64,000 bases of DNA from Dysgonomonas sp. BGC7 (lineage in GTDB: Bacteria > Bacteroidota > Bacteroidia > Bacteroidales > Dysgonomonadaceae), in NCBI RefSeq assembly GCF_001261735.1, contig NZ_CVRP01000010.1:248001-312000 (forward strand), in the 5' to 3' direction. Below the pieces are notes generated by a model, which worked only from the letters and a program-made list of their open reading frames with translations, was not told the DNA's origin and searched no databases. Position 1 is the stretch's first letter. The number at the start of each line of letters is the position of its first letter. The translations under genes and the position numbers were made by a program. This document shows, in pieces, positions 62,424-64,000 of the stretch.

Positions 62424-63560
62424 ATGAATTTACAAACTAAAAACCATATAGCTTGGATAGATATCCTTCGCATAGCTGCTTGCTTTCTTGTTATTGTATC
62501 ACATAGCTGCGATCCTTTTGTTGGACAATTTGATAATAATCGTTATGAATTCCTGACAGGAGCTTTTATTGGTAGCTTCGTAAGGCCTTGCGTACCTTTG
62601 TTTGTTATGATATCAGGAGTATTATTATTACCTGTAAATATGGACATGAAAACATTCTATACCAAAAGGACTAAACGCATAGCTATACCTTTTATATTTT
62701 GGTCTCTATTAATGCCTATTCTCTATTTCCTATATTTTGCATCAGGTATTGAAACAATAAGCCCCAGCATAGCAGAAGATATTCATACACTTCCTATGAC
62801 ATTACAGAAACTATATACTTTTATTTTCAATTTCAACTACGACACCACTCCTCTATGGTATGTGTATATGCTGATAGGCCTCTACTTATTCATGCCCATA
62901 TTAGGAGGCTGGCTTAAGCAGGCTTCGAAAACAGATATAAAATGGTTCTTAAGTATCTGGATAATAAGCATGTGTTTACCCTATCTGCAAATGTTGGCTC
63001 CGATACTTGGTTATAACGGAAATTATGGCAACATGGGCTTACTTGGTGTGTGCGACTGGAATCCTTATGGAATGCTTTATTATTTTTCAGGTTTTCTCGG
63101 CTATTTAGTACTGGCATACTATCTAGTACACCATCCACTAAATTGGAACTGGAAACGAACATTATCTATTGCTATACCATTATTTATGATCGGATATGCA
63201 ATTACAGCAGGAGGCTTTATTATTACTCAAAAATATTTTCCGGGTAGCTACGCTAATCTAGAGATAATCTGGTACTTTTCGGGAATTAATGTATTTTTAA
63301 TGACCACAGCTATATTCATTATTATGCAAAAAATAAAAGTGAAACCTTCTCCTTTCTTAAATAAAGTGGCAGTACTCACTTTCGGAATATACCTTTGTCA
63401 CTTCATATTTGTACAGCTTGGATACGATCTCATATATAGAAGTATTCCTGTGCCTCCGTTTTTCAAGATTATACTGATAGCAGTATTTACTTTCTGTATT
63501 TCTTTATTTGTCGTTTGGCTAATGAGCTTTAATAAAGTTACAAGGAAAGTAATAATGTAA
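62424..63560 (+). CDS. Acyltransferase 3 family membrane protein
   Basis: A 378-residue protein of about ten membrane helices, of the OafA/acyltransferase-3 type that transfers acyl groups to envelope sugars or lipids. It starts with HIAWIDILRIAACFLVIVSH, in which His and Arg residues of the active-site motif are present, and has PCVPLFVMISGVLLLPVN in the second helix. A region of aromatic-rich loops follows. The substrate is unknown. A long 104-base gap and a weak inverted repeat (AGATAATAT/ATATTATCT) separate it from the CNNM gene. Confidence 0.88.
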   Translation: MNLQTKNHIAWIDILRIAACFLVIVSHSCDPFVGQFDNNRYEFLTGAFIGSFVRPCVPLFVMISGVLLLPVNMDMKTFYTKRTKRIAIPFIFWSLLMPILYFLYFASGIETISPSIAEDIHTLPMTLQKLYTFIFNFNYDTTPLWYVYMLIGLYLFMPILGGWLKQASKTDIKWFLSIWIISMCLPYLQMLAPILGYNGNYGNMGLLGVCDWNPYGMLYYFSGFLGYLVLAYYLVHHPLNWNWKRTLSIAIPLFMIGYAITAGGFIITQKYFPGSYANLEIIWYFSGINVFLMTTAIFIIMQKIKVKPSPFLNKVAVLTFGIYLCHFIFVQLGYDLIYRSIPVPPFFKIILIAVFTFCISLFVVWLMSFNKVTRKVIM

Positions 63561-63567
63561 GCAGAAA

Positions 63568-63600
63568 GAAGGGGAAAACTGATATTTTCCCTCCACCTTC
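63568..63600. terminator. Terminator between the acyltransferase and SMR genes
   Basis: GGGAAAA (63572-63578) pairs with TTTTCCC (63585-63591) over a 6-base loop, with an outer GAAG/CTTC pair. The flanking genes converge here. Confidence 0.65.
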
Positions 63601-63617
63601 TTCTAATAATATATTTA

Positions 63618-63944
63618 TCAGTGAGAGACCATTTTCAGACCAATAACCGATGCAATAAGGGTTGCCATAAAAAATAAACGCATTGCATTTGCCGGTTCTT
63701 TAAAAACCAGAATACCAATCAGTACAGTTCCTACTGCACCTATTCCCGTAAATACAGCATAGGCTGTTCCTACAGGAATAGTTTGCGTAGCCTTCACCAA
63801 AAGATACATGCCTATAACCAAACACACTACAAATCCTCCATACCAATAATACGAATGAGGAACTATCGCCTCTTTCGCTTTAGCCATACAGAATGTAAAA
63901 CCAACTTCGAATACACTGGCAACCAGTAAAATAATCCAATTCAT
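63618..63944 (-). CDS. SMR-family exporter, SugE/Gdx (guanidinium) type
   Basis: A 108-residue, four-helix small multidrug resistance protein that works as a dual-topology dimer. The conserved carboxylate is Glu13 (NWIILLVASVFEVGFTF). The C-terminal half (IPVGTAYAVFTGIGAVGTVL, then KEPANAMRL) closely follows E. coli SugE, which exports guanidinium ions. A ykkC riboswitch, often found before Gdx genes, is not seen in the 56 bases available. Instead a palindrome that could bind a TetR-type regulator lies upstream at 63970-63987. Confidence 0.9.
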   Translation of the reverse strand: MNWIILLVASVFEVGFTFCMAKAKEAIVPHSYYWYGGFVVCLVIGMYLLVKATQTIPVGTAYAVFTGIGAVGTVLIGILVFKEPANAMRLFFMATLIASVIGLKMVSH

Positions 63945-63969
63945 AATAGTAATCTTTAAATATATTCAT

Positions 63970-63987
63970 ATTGAACAATCGTTCAAT
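63970..63987. promoter_or_regulatory. Candidate TetR-type operator upstream of the SMR gene
   Basis: ATTGAAC (63970-63976) and GTTCAAT (63981-63987) are exact complements with a 4-base spacer. They lie 26-43 bases upstream of the SMR start, in the likely promoter. An ATG at 63993 on the plus strand could begin a divergent regulator gene, but only 8 bases of it are visible. Confidence 0.5.
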
Positions 63988-64000
63988 GTGAGATGAAAAA

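Overview
The window looks like a contiguous piece of chromosome from a member of the phylum Bacteroidota, most likely order Bacteroidales (a Dysgonomonas-like or Porphyromonadaceae-like organism; the genus is a guess). The reasons are the AT-rich sequence, the near absence of Shine-Dalgarno sites, the recurrent phylum-type promoter -7 motif TAnnTTTG in front of many genes, and typical gene content: an SG/CarboxypepD-type TonB receptor, dipeptidyl peptidase IV, an acyl-ACP thioesterase inside the ilv operon, many lipoproteins, and a cobalamin riboswitch of Bacteroidota type. No tRNA, rRNA, CRISPR array, insertion sequence or prophage was recognised.

Layout. 0-6.4 kb: a Kef-type antiporter with an Fpg-like glycosylase on the minus strand, then an outer-membrane protein, pheS and a lipoprotein. 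6.4-13.0 kb: a branched-chain amino acid operon on the minus strand (ilvD-ilvB-ilvN-acyl-ACP thioesterase-ilvC). It is preceded by a complete ribosome-mediated attenuator: a promoter, a 20-codon leader peptide rich in Ile/Leu/Val, an antiterminator and an intrinsic terminator. 13-26 kb: rarA, a phosphatase lipoprotein, a Spy-like protein, an AddB-like nuclease, a PACE-type efflux protein, an iron-dependent alcohol dehydrogenase, a TonB-dependent receptor and DPP IV. 26-28 kb: an ABC-type AAA ATPase overlapped by a TOPRIM-like protein, a candidate two-gene defence module. 28-36 kb: a lipoprotein, a membrane AraC-type regulator with palindromic sites between the two, a second CPA2 antiporter, a TPR protein and rluF.

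36-41 kb: a repeat-rich gap, then yaaA, gpmA, rplY-pth-hslR and an apparently orphan cobalamin riboswitch. 41-49.6 kb: a PEPCK/HprK-like P-loop protein beside PEP carboxylase, aroA, era and an L,D-transpeptidase. 49.7-58 kb: a phosphohexomutase and a MarR-controlled RND efflux operon (marR-MFP-RND-OMF). 58-64 kb: a SulP transporter, rubrerythrin, a CNNM/CBS protein, an acyltransferase and a SugE/Gdx-type SMR exporter with a palindromic operator at the window edge.

Most of the window is core metabolism and housekeeping. The most noteworthy signals are the ilv attenuator, the AAA-TOPRIM pair, the orphan B12 riboswitch with its tiny downstream ORF, and a 29-bp dispersed repeat found three times in one intergenic gap and once inside the ilv transcript. 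Promoters and terminators were called by eye; the protein calls rest on recognised motifs and lengths, not on database searches.
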